From Clytia hemisphaerica (taxonomy: Eukaryota > Cnidaria > Hydrozoa > Leptothecata > Clytiidae): a DNA stretch of 64,000 nucleotides. The first letter of the stretch is position 1; every line of letters begins with the position of its first letter. The notes beneath the pieces were generated by a model that was not told the DNA's origin, did not search any database, and saw only the letters and a list, made by a program, of their open reading frames with translations. The translations under genes were made by a program, and so were the position numbers. Positions 22,755-33,463 of the stretch are shown one piece after another. The stretch is from assembly GCA_902728285.1 (NCBI GenBank), contig CACVBU010000071.1, positions 124,001 to 188,000 of the forward strand, read 5' to 3'.

Positions 22755-24300
22755 CATTTTTGGACCTACCCCGGTGGGGTGGAGGTCCTATAAATTAACC
22801 CATGTTCGTTAGTTAGTTCGTTAGCTCATTCAAATTTTTCTGATTTTTTGCAGAAAGGTGCATGACTATAAATCCTCGAATGTGACAGAGCCGGATTTTC
22901 GAAAAAAAAATTTTTGGGCAAATTTAGGCCAAAAACGGCTAAAAAACGGGTTTTTTTGACTTTGTGAAATATTGGATCATTAACTTTTTCTGATTTTTTG
23001 CATGAAAGTAGGGTACCATCATAGGTAAAAGATGGCTCAAGCAGATTGTTGGCTCAAAAAACGCATGTTTATCTATAAGAATCACTATTAATAAGCCTAC
23101 ATCAATGTTCTTAGTTAACCCTACCTACTGAGAGCTATTTGGGTCCCTTAGAACTGAAAGGGGGGGCACATAGTGCCCCCCGTGGATAACTTAGGATAGG
23201 AACATTATTTGGTCATGAAATTTGGTACAGCAATGCTTAAACCTATAACAAACAAATTTATCAAATTTTTTTTTTGAAAATTGAATGCAATTTTTGATGA
23301 CGTCATCAATTGTATCAACAATTGGCAAAAATCACCCAAAAAACTCAAAAAAAATGATGTTTCTTAAAATTGCTATTGAAATAGATGGAGAAACACATTC
23401 TCCTTCATTTTGCTTTTATTTGAAAGCTTTTACAATGTACTAAATGGAAATTAAAATGTAACTCAACAATTTTGTCGTGACGTTCTACTATAGCGCGCCA
23501 AAACCGAAGAAAATGTTTTAAACTTTCAAAACCGCGTAAAATTAGAACATTTCAACTTTTTCAAGTCGGTGATACTTTTTTTTGTCATATTTATATTTAT
23601 TTTCTGCTGCTAATTCTCTTTTAAGATGTAATAGAAGCAATACAAATGAAATGGACCATTAAAGTATACCTGGTAACATGTTATAGTATCTTGGAGTAAG
23701 CACATAAAAAAGAAAAAAATAGCCTGCGCTGCAGTTGTGGGATGGTAGTGGTCACCGACAATCCTGTCATTGGGACTAAAATAATTGACCAATGAAAAAA
23801 ATTTTTTAACCAAAACATTCCCCATAAAATTTGATGAAAAGTCATTAAATTTCAGCTTCATAGCCTCATTAGTTAAAAAATACCAGCCAATTTTCTAACA
23901 GGGGGGGCACTTTGTGCCCCCCCTCTCAGTAGGTAGGGTTAAATTACTCAATCTTTTTATGAGATATATGTTTTTTTTGCTTATGAGGGCTTACTTTTGA
24001 AAAATGTATGTCTTTAGACATGAAATTTTCGTTTCTTGGCGTGTTTTTTTTAGAAAAACTGGCCAAATTGGATATTTATTTATAAGCACATTATCAATTA
24101 CTTAGGTATTAGCTTTTCTCGAGATTGGCTTTTTGATTCTTTGTGATTTTTTGCAAGATGCATAACTATAAAACCTCGAATGTAACGGAGCCCGACTTTC
24201 GAAAAAAAAAATTTTTGGGCAAATTTGGGCCAAAAAACGGCTAAAAAACGGGTTTTTTAGACTTTGTGAAAAATTGGATCATTAACTTTTTCTGATTTTA
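22755..24300. mobile_element. Insertion splitting the Helentron, with ~155-bp direct repeats
   Basis: The Helentron reading frame is lost between the Rep start (about 22690) and the protease end (about 24305). Two direct repeats of ~155 bp with small differences lie at 22847-23000 and 24143-24299. They share CTCGAATGT, a run AATTTTTGGGCAAATTT, and ACGGCTAAAAAACGGGTTTT. A GC-rich hairpin (GGACCTACCCC...AGGTCC) is at 22763-22790. The piggyBac-type MITE sits between the repeats. The nature of the outer element is not clear. Confidence 0.5.
23119..23938. mobile_element. PiggyBac-type MITE, TTAA-flanked
   Basis: 820 bp bounded by perfect inverted repeats CCCTACCTACTGAGAG and CTCTCAGTAGGTAGGG, each abutting TTAA (23115-23118 and 23939-23942). 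TTAA targets and CCC-starting ends are typical of piggyBac elements. About 40 bp inside each end is a strong hairpin of G7/C6-type arms (GGGGGGGCACATAGTGCCCCCC at 23160; a similar one with CACTTTGTG at 23900). No gene inside; short open frames look spurious. Confidence 0.88.
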
Positions 24301-25121
24301 AATGCATAACCAGGTAGGTCCATAAAAGTATCACTTGTTTCTAAATAAAAATATTGGACATATTTTTCAAAATCAAAAATATAGTCAAATTTTAGCAGAC
24401 AAGATTTTCCATTAGGATCACTAAGTCCGAGCTCATTTCGACTATGCGAATCAAATAGATAATAACCCTGAGGGCGTTTCATAATAGCTATGGTAAGATT
24501 ATTGATAATCATCAAGGCATTAAAACATTCCTGATTTGTGGATTCACTCAGAGGAGTACGAAGAATGGGGTCGTCATTAACTAAAGTAGCATTACCATTT
24601 GTAAAATTTAAAAAATTAAAATTGGTTATGAAACCATTCGTCTCGACAAAGCGTGGCATCTCATCAACTGATAGATAGCAGTTTACACCAAGCTGTTTGT
24701 ATAACTTATCTCCCTCAATTAAAATGTTGTCCAAATCAACGGTCTTCCAAATAGAAACACGTCGAAAACTTGACCATAATATCGCATAGAAGCAATTAAC
24801 ACTACATTGAGTTCCAGCAGTTTGGCCAAATAGTTCTTCATTTGCTTGGTTAAATGAACCCAAAACAGCTTTTGAAACTTGATAATTTGGTATGCTTGAC
24901 ATTCTTTGGAAAAATAATTGAGTATCGTGTACAATCAAATGACTACGATGTAGTCTACATTCAGTAGAATTTAAGTGTGATACACAAGATTGGTTATATC
25001 GGTTAGATTGGTTGGATAGGTTGAGTAAGTTCTGTGAGTTAAGTAGGTTAGGCAAGAGGGTGCAAGGAGTTCGCATGCAGCCCTCTGGTTTAGCTACTTG
25101 TTTGATATATAACACAAACAA
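24282..25121 (-). pseudogene. Helentron N-terminal C76-like cysteine protease domain
   Basis: 279-aa frame. KAVLGSFNQANEELFGQTAGTQCSVNCFYA has the GSF-Q-N and TAG-QC-N pattern of the C76-like protease family found in animal Helentrons and in large-DNA-virus tegument proteins. LDNILIEGDKLYKQLG and CYLSVDEMP follow, and GYYLFDSHSRNELG holds the likely catalytic Asp/His. The Cys (in TQCSVN) and His (in DSHSR) appear kept. The last residues (after LPGY) read into the inserted repeat. The function in transposition is unknown. Confidence 0.68.
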
Positions 25122-26235
25122 GCTTATGCTATCTTTTTAAGACAACTAGCAAGTGAGGTGCGAGCACCGGTTATTACACTAAGGGACTAAGAGTCCGGCA
25201 GCCGACAAAAGAAAACAAGAAAGCGAAAGTGAAAGTAGTCGTCAAATATCGACAGCGTGAGCTTGTCTAAATATAGATAAACCAGCCGAGGCTGGAAGGT
25301 CAGCCAATAGAGCTTAGCTAGATAGCTTTAATAAGTGGGTTAACAGATGTAAGAGATGCGCTGAAACAGAGTAGACTAAATATGTTGAATAATGTACAAA
25401 ATGTGAAACATTTGATAACTTGATTTAAAATTATGTAAAACAAGCCTGAGAGCTCCTCCAACCCCCCCCCACGAGAAGCTCAAAGTATACTTCTCTTTAG
25501 CATTGTCCATATAGTACGTATGCAAAGATTTTCCAAATATTTGACACCCCCTCCCCCTCGTACGCAGAGAACAAACTTTGTTTAAACAATAGATGTACGC
25601 TTTTATTGAACCCCCTCTCCCCCTTCACTGTGTACGTACTATATGGATGGCCCCTCCAGTCTGGGTAAAGAAATTTTGTAGTTTAGTAACCGTCAAGTTA
25701 CACAACATGCACACAACCATCTTGAAGACTTTGCTGGACGCAAATGATAATCGAAAGCAAAACTTAAAATTCATAACTATGCGGGGAAGCTCATTTTTCC
25801 CCCGTTTTGCTTTAAACTCGCTTTTGATTGGTCTATGAATTTGGGCGATTGATTTACCGCCTTGGCGGAATAAACACACAACCATAATAAACAAATTCAA
25901 CAGGGCAGCGGTGTAGCAATTAATTTCAACTGCGAGTCCTCTCTTCTGTGCCAAGCACTGGCAGTGTTTTTTAAACTTTAAAACAATGTTAAATGAAGAC
26001 CAGACCTGTTTGTTATGGCTGTGCAAGTTGTGACGAGAGTGTGCATGTTGTGTAACTTGACGGCAGCCCGCTTTCGGCAAGTCTGATAAGATATATCTAT
26101 AAACTGTTATCGCCATTCATTCCATTCCATCATTCAGTCAAAATGTGCGCCAAGGTTAGAAAAGGTTAAGAAAAACACAATCTGCGTCCGGAACTGCGTG
26201 AAAAATAGTTTGATCAATTTCAACAAGAACTGTAT
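25122..26235. other. No gene seen; hairpin repeat
   Basis: The motif ATAAACCAGCCGAGGCTGG at 25277-25295 is the partner of 15900-15927; both are plus-oriented and can form hairpins. Open frames at 25593-25838 (+) and 25625-26116 (-) overlap a MITE and each other and resemble no family I know. C-rich runs at 25455-25475 and 25545-25560. Confidence 0.4.
25500..25656. mobile_element. Short GTACGT MITE
   Basis: Inverted ends: TTGTCCATATAGTACGTATG at 25504 and the complement-like GTGTACGTACTATATGGATG at 25630-25649, followed by GCCCC. The interior has C-rich runs. The same end pattern (GTCCA...GTACGT) appears at 44449-44844 and, in a variant, at 41525-42030 and 52112-52544. A hAT-type origin is possible but not shown by a clean target duplication. 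Confidence 0.55.
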
Positions 26236-26252
26236 ATATTAATATTAATATA

Positions 26253-26500
26253 TTTAAGAGGTGTCCTGAATATCCAGAAAACGTTGAAAAGTTAATTTGA
26301 TAGTTTGATTATTTTGATTTTGCCCTTATACTTCGTCTCATTTTATCATTTTACTTGCACTTTTAATAACCTAATTTTTATTTATTTTTAGAACACTAAA
26401 TAATTACTGATGATGATATTAATATATCGAAACATGTTTAAAAATAAAAATGAACATTACTCCTGTCAAGTTCGTTCGACTATGTCTTGCTATTGACTTA
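26253..26500 (+). mobile_element. Retroelement 3'-end insertion with 17-bp duplication
   Basis: 248 bp flanked by the identical 17-bp string ATATTAATATTAATATA (26236-26252 and 26501-26517). The interior has TGATGATGATATTAATATATCG and CGAAACATGTTTAAAAATAA split across 26405-26450, a 3'-UTR-like pattern seen in Penelope-type elements. It is probably a 5'-truncated copy. The flanking repeat is itself a simple AT pattern, so the duplication could be coincidental. Confidence 0.45.
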
Positions 26501-26517
26501 ATATTAATATTAATATA

Positions 26518-28135
26518 AATGATCAAATTCCAAAGACCATTTGTCATAATTTTGCAAGTCCAATTAATAATAGGAGATGTGATGTCATCATTTGGTTCCC
26601 GTCATCTGATTTACGGTCAGCAGGTAGAGCTGGAGAGTCAGAAAGCTTTTCCGCTGCTTTGCTGGATTTCCACTGTCGACCTCTTCACGCTCTGTGTTTT
26701 AAAGTTTTCAAATCGAAGTAGAAAGCCGCATGCTAATGGAGAGTAAACCGAAAACACCAGTTTATCCACGGTTTCTCAATTTTAAAATTTGGATCAGCCC
26801 ACACGAATTCCCTTTCAACAAGATGTATAGCTGCTTCTTAACAGAAAAATATTTTCGACTTCCCGGCCGAACGACTCCCACTTTTTAAAGTAGAAATGGC
26901 GGGGACCAAACAGTTTTTTGCGATTCGCCTTTATCACAAACACATCCAAGTCCAAAAAAGCACGATTGCATCCAGTCTTTATATCAAATTTATACAGTAG
27001 CTGTACTTTTGTAAACTTTATCAAATCCCAATAACATTATAACACCATCAATTCCCCTAGAGGCAGACAAGAAAAATATGTTTTTATTGCAAAAACTATT
27101 AAAAAGCAGCAATAAAAAGTATATATCAGAAAATTCAACATAAACAAAAACTTGAGCAAACGGCTTTAAACCTTCAAAGGATATAGAAAAAGAATCCCCT
27201 TGATGAAAATCATGTGTTTGATTTGCCAAGTTAAGAAAATAAATGACAGAAATTGAAGCTTGAAACAGATTTACACTGGAAATACTTTGGTACAACACTG
27301 ACTTATCACATCTGACTATCACTTGAGCCGCCATCTTGAAACTACATTATGATCTGTAAAAACAACGCACGCTAAAAGGTACCCAAAAAGTGGACCCGAT
27401 CGGAAGAAAGTTTAGATAAATCAAAGTGAGATCGGAAAATCGGATTTTTTTTTGCCGTCTTATGATGGAAGAAGAAATGAATTTTACGGATTTGAATGCT
27501 CAGCTTAGGCTGACCAAAAAATTGAGATCTAAAGGTATTGCTTACGAATCGAATTTCAACAATATAAGTACCTTGTTCCCAGAAAATGCCCCATATGAGG
27601 GGACTACGGCATATGTAAAGTATTCTTTCTCCTTCATTGTAGGGAAGGGGCAATTTCTCGGAAAAAATCTCCCAACAGCCTTTTATATAATGCCCCCCCC
27701 CCCAATCTTATTAAAGTTTCCTGAAATAGCGCAAAAAGTGCCAAAACCTTCAATTTCCTAAGGGTTTTTGGGAAAATCACCCCAAAATCACTTAGTATTG
27801 ACCCCCATTTTATGGATTTTCTCCCCGAGTACCAACCCCCTGCTTACTCCACCCCCTACCACTAAGCACAGAAGAGTAGGAACTTCCTGTATTATCTTAT
27901 AGAGGAGATTAACTATTCCTGATAACAAAATACGCATGTGTGTTTGCACAGGTTCATTATATCCATTACATAATGCCTTATACGGAAGCACCTAAAACAG
28001 CCAGGACTTTCGCCACTAGTTTCATCGTTTGAATTGACAATTAGTGGCAAATACCCGGTATTTTTTAATTTTTTTCTGTTTGAAATATTACGTCAGAATA
28101 TCAAGAATAAAATAAAATAAAATAAAAATAAGTAA
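26518..28135. other. No gene seen
   Basis: Several open frames of 70-115 aa on both strands (for example + 27426-27761 and - 26990-27334), none with a recognisable domain. A GCCGCCATCTTG motif at 27329-27340 resembles the YY1 site also found in the X modules. A C10 run lies at about 27690-27701. Confidence 0.4.
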
Positions 28136-28264
28136 TAGTTATCAGACAGTTGCGAGTACAATATGAGAAATATTTTACGAGTTCCGAGATTGTTCCGTAC
28201 TACGGAAAAAATCCGGAACGAGTTAAGTATTTCCATATTGTACGAGAAGCTGTCTGATAACTAG
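28136..28264. mobile_element. Fold-back MITE, 129 bp
   Basis: Near-perfect inverted repeat over most of its length. It starts TAGTTATCAGACAG and ends CTGTCTGATAACTA, with inner arms GTACAATATG...CATATTGTAC and TTCCG...CGGAA around a central TACTACGGA. A TA could serve as target, but the flanks were not resolved. No gene. Confidence 0.7.
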
Positions 28265-28686
28265 TTTATCGGCGACTCAAAAATTTTACAACCCTTTCAC
28301 ACTCATTTGTGAAAATGTGACATGGTCGAAATTATGAATAACATTTACTTTCCTTCTTTTTTGTCATATAAGTGGGGGAGAGAATTTTTATTTTTGTTTA
28401 GAAGTGGTCGAAAGTGGGGGAGAGTTTTTTTGTTTCTTCTGAGATGTTGCATTCTATTGTTTAGAAAGAGAAAAAATACATGCTTTCGTCATTCCAGAAT
28501 TCGAAAAATAAAAACAATTGAGAGAATAAAGTAAACAAACGAATTCGAATTCAATGTTGCATTTTCCTTTGTTAACAAAATAATTTTCCAAAATTACATG
28601 TGTCAAAAAATACAAAAAGTCATTTCGACTTTGGCACAGATCAAACGGTAGTGCTCTCAATAAAGAGAACAGTCGACTGGAAAAGT

Positions 28687-29540
28687 TCACTCCTGAGACG
28701 AATCAGAAGAATAAATCACGTATCGTTTCTTTTTGGGTGGTGGGGCCTCAATCGTCTGTCGAGGAGGAGGACATTGATTATACAAATTAACTGTACAATT
28801 GTTGAAATTAAATGCTGATCTGGGTGGCGAAAAAACTTTTCGATCAACCAGGTTGAAAGTTGGTCGATGAATTCGATTGTCATTCACCTTCACTGTTTGG
28901 ATTGTTTGTTGTTGTTGATGGATCTAAACTTGGAGGAACGTTATCGATTGCATGAGACATTTGTCGTTGTTGAGTTTCATCGCCACTATCATATGCATCG
29001 AGCCCTTTTTCAGAATTGTGACCGGTGACAGCAATGATTTCGGACTTTGAGTAACTATTGCTTTTCAAAGTTTTTACGAGAGTCTTACGAAGAGAGTGAT
29101 TCGTTAGTTTCTTTGGCTTTTTTCGATGGACCAGCAACAGTTTCATCTTTCAAAGGAGAGTTTTGGACCATCCGGAAACCTTCATTGAATAGTGCTCTTG
29201 ATGCCCACGGAGTCTGAAATTTTGAAAAAACTGCCACCAAATTGTGTTCACTAAAGACATTGGGGTTTTTGCACCAAATTGATTAGAAGTCCACAAAATT
29301 TTCTCTTCTGTTCTGGTCAGGCTATGTGCTTTATTTGGTCGTTTTCCCATACCTTTCTCTCTGAAAATCCTGGCCTTCCCTTCGAGGACAGACTTTGATG
29401 TAGAAAACTCCTTAACTCACACGATTGAGAATTTGTATTGTTTCTCTTTAAGGTATCGATCAATACCAGAAAGCATGTTGGCAAGGCAGCTTGGTTCATA
29501 TTTTTTTTACCGTTTTGCTTACGTATTTCAGCATAGAATG
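28687..29540 (-). pseudogene. Crypton tyrosine recombinase (DUF3504-type), broken
   Basis: Minus-strand pieces in N-to-C order. ~29350-29540 reads PSCLANMLSGIDRYLKEKQY in an alternate frame. 29150-29350 reads KAHSLTRTEEKILW and NTIWWQFFQNFRLRGHQEH. 28880-29146 reads LTNHSLRKTLVKTLK, IIAVTGHNSEKGLDAYDSG. 28687-28893 is a C-terminal tail (FNFNNCTVNLYNQ, KKKRYVIYSSDSSQE). The recombinase HxxR, the second His (TGHNS) and the Tyr (DAYDSG) are visible. The middle of the catalytic domain between MKV and HRKKPKKL is missing and there is a stop at 29148. The N-terminal side is cut by the LINE. DUF3504 proteins derive from Cryptons. Confidence 0.8.
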
Positions 29541-29544
29541 TTTT

Positions 29545-29942
29545 TTTATTTATAATATACAAATAAGACGAAACACTACTGAAAAAAAATAATAGCCTTA
29601 TCTCCCCGCTAGGCACCATAAGGGATATCGCTAGAGGTACAAGGCTATATGAAAGAAAGAAAAAAGTTTTTGTTAATAAAATTAATCGAAAAAATAAACA
29701 CATTAAGAATAGGTGAAAAAGGTGAGCTATGATTGTTTGAGATTAAAATAGTACCCCACTGAACCTACCGGTTTCATGCATAAAAGTAACCAAAGAACAA
29801 AGAATTGCTTGGATTAGAAGTGAAGTTAGGCTTTCATCACCATATAATAAAAGCCGAAAGAATTTAGAGGGTTTAAGTGGGAAAAAAATTATGCCTTAGG
29901 TATGAAGCTTGTTGAATAGACATTGTCTTTCATGAGAATATA
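29545..29942 (-). pseudogene. LINE C-terminus and 3' UTR
   Basis: Beyond the 2,644-bp insertion the LINE frame resumes with HERQCLFNKL, contains one stop, and goes on through LLYGDESLTSLL to a C-terminal GRFSGVLF and a stop near 29745. This matches the ERQxLF...LLYG...RFSGxLF end common in the family. About 200 bp of untranslated sequence follows to an A-rich tail at about 29545, where the Crypton sequence resumes. Confidence 0.72.
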
Positions 29943-30609
29943 TAGCCTGGATATCCAGACCGTAAACTATTTCACTGTCTAGTTTTTTTTAATATTTTGT
30001 CTCTGGTTTACGGTCTGGTCCAAGTAACTCGTCTGCAGGGATATCTGTCCCTGCATATGCAAGTGTCTCTAATTGGTCAGTATGCGCCCAGTCACGGAGC
30101 AGAATTTTCGCGGGTTTTTTTATATTTTCAGATGCGCGTGCATAATTTGGGACAAGCTGGAGTTTTTACAAGCTCTTATTTGATATGGTTGGTCGTTATT
30201 ACGTTAAAAGAATCTTATTACTTTTTCTAAAGAACGCGTCATCTCTATCACTTTAAATGACCAATCAATCGTAAAAGGGGTTACGCACGGAGAACGAGTC
30301 TCGTGTTCGCAAAGCGAAAGGGATTCAAAGAGAGACCCACTGCATTAGTTATGTAAGAAGAGGCGGAGGCTATCAATCTGCTGCTCAAAAGAATATCATA
30401 CTTTTTTTTTTCGAAAATCACAGATCTCAAAGAAATTCCGAAAATCTAAAATTCCATAAATCTAAAAATTACAACTTCAAACGGATCAAAACTCAAAATA
30501 CTGCGAATGTTGTGATGATGACGTTATTTTGGCCTTAAATGCCGTCACCAGAAATTTTACGAGGCAAGCCTTTTTATTTGGCCAGTGTAACATAAATCTA
30601 TTTACAGAA

Positions 30610-30762
30610 AGTTAAAGGAAGCAAAAATTCCTGATTTAAAAAAAGGAAAAATAACTCGGATAGTTAAAGGAAGCACAATTTCCCGATTTAGAAAATCAAA
30701 AATAACTCGGAAAGCTAAAGGAAGCAAAAATTCCAAAGTTAAAAAATGAAAAATAACTTCCT
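30610..30762. repeat. Tandem repeat, ~52-bp unit, about 3 copies
   Basis: The phrase G(T/C)TAAAGGAAGCA recurs at 30611, 30663 and 30714, each followed by AATTCC/TTTCCC and a run AAAAATAACT. Period 51-52 bp. Inside the 2,644-bp element. Confidence 0.75.
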
Positions 30763-31659
30763 GGTCTCTATAATTTCGAATGTTTTTGTTCGAAAATCTT
30801 GTTAGATTCGAATGTTGGATTCGAACAAAAAGATTCGACAAATTACCACCAAAATTATGCACATCAAAATAAAGAAAAAACTTTTCGATCCAGAAGCTTC
30901 AAAATAAATGCAGCAGCTTTTTCAGAGATGTGAAATTATTATACATTATACCAAGGAATTGATTATACACAGAAAAAGAAGATGTATTGTATTTTTTCGA
31001 TTGAGAAGAAATTCTTCATCATTGCGTTTCTCTATCAGATTAACACACTTTTCAATGTTTTTTTTTCGATGCTGGGTGAAACAACATTTTTGCAACAAAA
31101 ACTAATAGGGGAACTTCTCGACTTTAATTCAACTATCGTCAAGCTGTAAACGTGTCGAATTTTGGAAGTAAAAAGTGTTGATTGTTGAAGAATTGATGCT
31201 GAAAAGTCAACACAGTTTTGTAGAGGATTGGGAGAGACTCGAGAGACCTTTACAAAAATCTCTCGTTACCTGCTTTAAATCAAAGACATTGAATTCCCCT
31301 TGTTTTGTTATGGAAAATATTCGCATTCGTGACAAGTATTAAAGAATTTCAAGATTTTATACATGCATTGATAAAAGAAATTGTTTGGTTTTCACGAACG
31401 AAAGTTCCGAAAGCTGAATTTATTGGCTTTGGGTCGTGTCACGTGTGTCGAGTAGTTTTGTAATAATTTCTTTATATTTCATCAGATTTAATTTCACTGA
31501 CTTTTTGGAAAGAATAGAATAAGTGCTCATAAAAAATAGTTTTATTTTTACGTTTTCCCACTTTTTATTCCGCGAGTTCAGTTCTTTTCGGCTGTTTTGT
31601 TTTGATTTTCTCACGCTGCTTATCCAAATGTTAGCTAATTTCTATTTAAAGTCGTCCTA

Positions 31660-32105
31660 AAGCCTCGTAACACCCCTGTCTGATTGCATTCTCGATAAAT
31701 TTTCCGATCCAAAGAGGGGTTAGCCATTTCAGAACTCCTTTCCAATCTCGAGTTATCGCATTGTTTTGATGACGTCATCAACTGAAAATGGCTAAAAATC
31801 CAGGCAAATTTGAAAGTCCTACTCAAGCCTTATAAACCCTCCCATCTCATTCCCCATAAAATTCCCGATCCAAAGAGGGGTTAGCCATTTCCAAACTCCT
31901 CTTCAAACTCGAGATATCGCATGTTTTCTGTTTTGATGACGTCATCAACTGAAAATGGCTGAAAATTCAGCCAAATTTGAAAGTGCTACTCAAGCCTTAT
32001 AAACCCTCCCATTTCATTCCCCATAAAATTCCCGATAGATTGAGGGGTCAACGACCTCCCAACTCCTCTTCAAACTCGAGATATCGCATTTTGAAGTTTT
32101 TCCCA
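31660..32105. repeat. Tandem repeat, ~161-167-bp unit, with TGACGTCA
   Basis: The block CCGATCCAAAGAGGGGTTAG recurs at about 31704 and 31865, with a diverged third at 32032 (CCCGATAGATTGAGGGGTC). Each unit carries CTCGAGATATCGCAT or a variant, and in units 1 and 2 GATGACGTCATCAACTG, a palindromic CRE-like site. A further GTGACGTCA lies at 32111. Confidence 0.85.
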
Positions 32106-32586
32106 AATCCGTGACGTCATTGGGTCCCTTTACCCCTAATGTTATCAACGGTCAATTCGCGAATTTAGGAATTTTGTCGTACAATGGAAGTATCTTGTAA
32201 AAACTCCAAGGCATCTCCATAATTTATGGAAAAAGCTGACCTTGCAAAAAAAGATAAACAAATGAAAATGAAAATGCAGGTTCATTTCTAAACAAAATGG
32301 CCGCTGGAAAGGAGCCTTTATAAACGTGGCTGATGTTTTGATGTAGCTTAAAGTAGTTTTGAAAGTTTTTTGAGTTTGTAAAAGAGGTTTTATAGTAAGT
32401 TAACTATGTGTGTCTGCCTGGGTTTACAAAGTTTTGATAGTCTGTCAACAAGGGTTCACTCACAGGCAGTATCAAACAAACTGTACCCAACTTTTTTAGT
32501 TGCACCAGACTCTAAAATTTTAGAAACTTTGTATGTTGAGGTAAGAGTGTTTCTTTCTGAAATTTTGAGTCTGGATACCCAGGCTA

Positions 32587-32832
32587 GAGAATATATAGAG
32601 CAATGCAAGCTAAAGTGTTGTGAATTTTCAACAGAGTTTGTCCGACAACCACAGAAAGGGTCTAAAGAATCACGAAAACCGTGCCTAAACTTGTGCTCAT
32701 TGAGATGACTGAATCCAACACGAAGCCTATTGAGAAGGACAACACCTTTATTATCAGGGACATCAAAAACATGACTCTGGTTCGGTCTCAAGAATTTATA
32801 AATAGCTTTCTTAAAGGTTTTAATGGAAGGTA
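32587..32832 (-). pseudogene. LINE reverse transcriptase, C-terminal part
   Basis: Continuation of the LINE frame after the Penelope insertion: LPSIKTFKKAIYKFL, then LLNRLRVGFSHLNEHKFRH, DPFCGCRTNSVENSQHFSLHC. The Cys-Cys-His-Cys pattern (CGC...H...HC) is the usual C-terminal zinc-knuckle-like motif of these LINEs. The frame is cut after CSIYS by the 9-bp-duplication element, and picks up again at 29942. Confidence 0.85.
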
Positions 32833-33222
32833 AAGGATAAAAGTAAGTCCGAGAAAATTCATCAAGCCAAGATATTCAGAGCAAAAGATGAAAATTTTGA
32901 TTTAAAAACAGCTATATTTCGTATAGTATCATATACATCATTCAGGCAAATGATTTCTGTAAAAGAAAGTTGAGCTTAAAAACGATTTCAAAATCTAAAA
33001 CAATTAAAGGACTAATTAAAATGCAGTAAAACTAAGAAAATAGATACAAATCTCTGGAGGCTTTAAGGCCACTATTCAAAATAGGAGAATGCCTTTTGAT
33101 ATAAATTGCTTCTTTTATTAAAAGAATATTCCATCTATCAGACCTATCAAAAATACGAGTGTTATTTTCTATTGTGTTCAAAAAAATATTCCTTTTCCTC
33201 TTTTTTGTTTAATGGTTTTTGT

Positions 33223-33463
33223 CAAAAAAAAAAAGTGAAGACAAAAAACAAAATTTTGTTCATCCTTGACGTTTCGATACTTCTTGTATCATGATCACAA
33301 GCAAATGTTAGCTTACAAGCAAAAACGTGTTAATAAATCAAAATTTCAAAATCACATCTAGCAATTATAGGTCATAAAATTTACATAATTGAACGCATAC
33401 ATATACTTATTCAAAAAAGCTCTAGAGGATAAGAAGATACCGTTTTATTTAAATCAGGTTTAA
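33223..33463 (-). mobile_element. Small Penelope-type 3' end inserted in copy A
   Basis: About 241 bp flanked by AATGGTTTTTGT (33211-33222 and 33464-33475), which is single in copy B. On the minus strand it gives a short C-terminal peptide (KTVSSYPLELF, stop), then a 3' region with the complement of GACGTTTCGATACTTCTTGT. That block, an ATCATGATACAAG...CGAAACGTC pattern, is common at Penelope-type 3' ends. It is a different family from copy A. Confidence 0.75.

Larger units (their letters stand above)
18395..25121 (-). mobile_element. Helentron (protease-Rep-helicase-endonuclease), decayed
   Basis: Minus-strand coding extent of a Helitron2/Helentron-type element. Order: C76-like protease domain (24282-25121), HUH Rep (21290-22605), PIF1-type helicase (19829-20995), then an endonuclease-exonuclease-phosphatase domain (18395-19720). 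The C-terminal endonuclease is the hallmark of Helentrons. It is interrupted at 22750-24290 by a region holding a piggyBac-type MITE and at about 18907-19655 by a retroelement scrap. Many frameshifts, and a large deletion in the helicase. The hairpin repeats at 15900 and 25277 may mark its outer limits, but this is not proven. Confidence 0.82.
29943..32586. mobile_element. 2,644-bp DNA element, TIR TAGCCTGG, 9-bp duplication
   Basis: Begins TAGCCTGGATATCCAG and ends CTGGATACCCAGGCTA. It is flanked by GAGAATATA (29934-29942 and 32587-32595). Removing the element and one duplicate restores the LINE frame. The outer ~220 bp (left) and ~370 bp (right) are homologous to the 499-bp MITE at 13648. 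The middle (about 30250-32210) is extra: tandem repeats and AT-rich sequence with no recognisable gene. So it is a larger non-autonomous relative of the MITE family. Confidence 0.9.

Noticed and set aside
22755-22790. GC-rich hairpin as a transcription terminator
   Set aside because: Context is an animal transposon; the palindrome is more likely part of an element end.
25593-26116. Overlapping ORFs of 81 and 163 aa
   Set aside because: They overlap on opposite strands, cover a MITE, and match no known family.
27426-27761. 111-aa plus ORF
   Set aside because: No domain; ends in a poly-C run; a longer frame than average but without other support.
29943-30250. Separate truncated MITE here and another at 32217-32586
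   Set aside because: The 9-bp GAGAATATA at both outer sides and the restored LINE frame show that they are the two ends of one 2,644-bp element.
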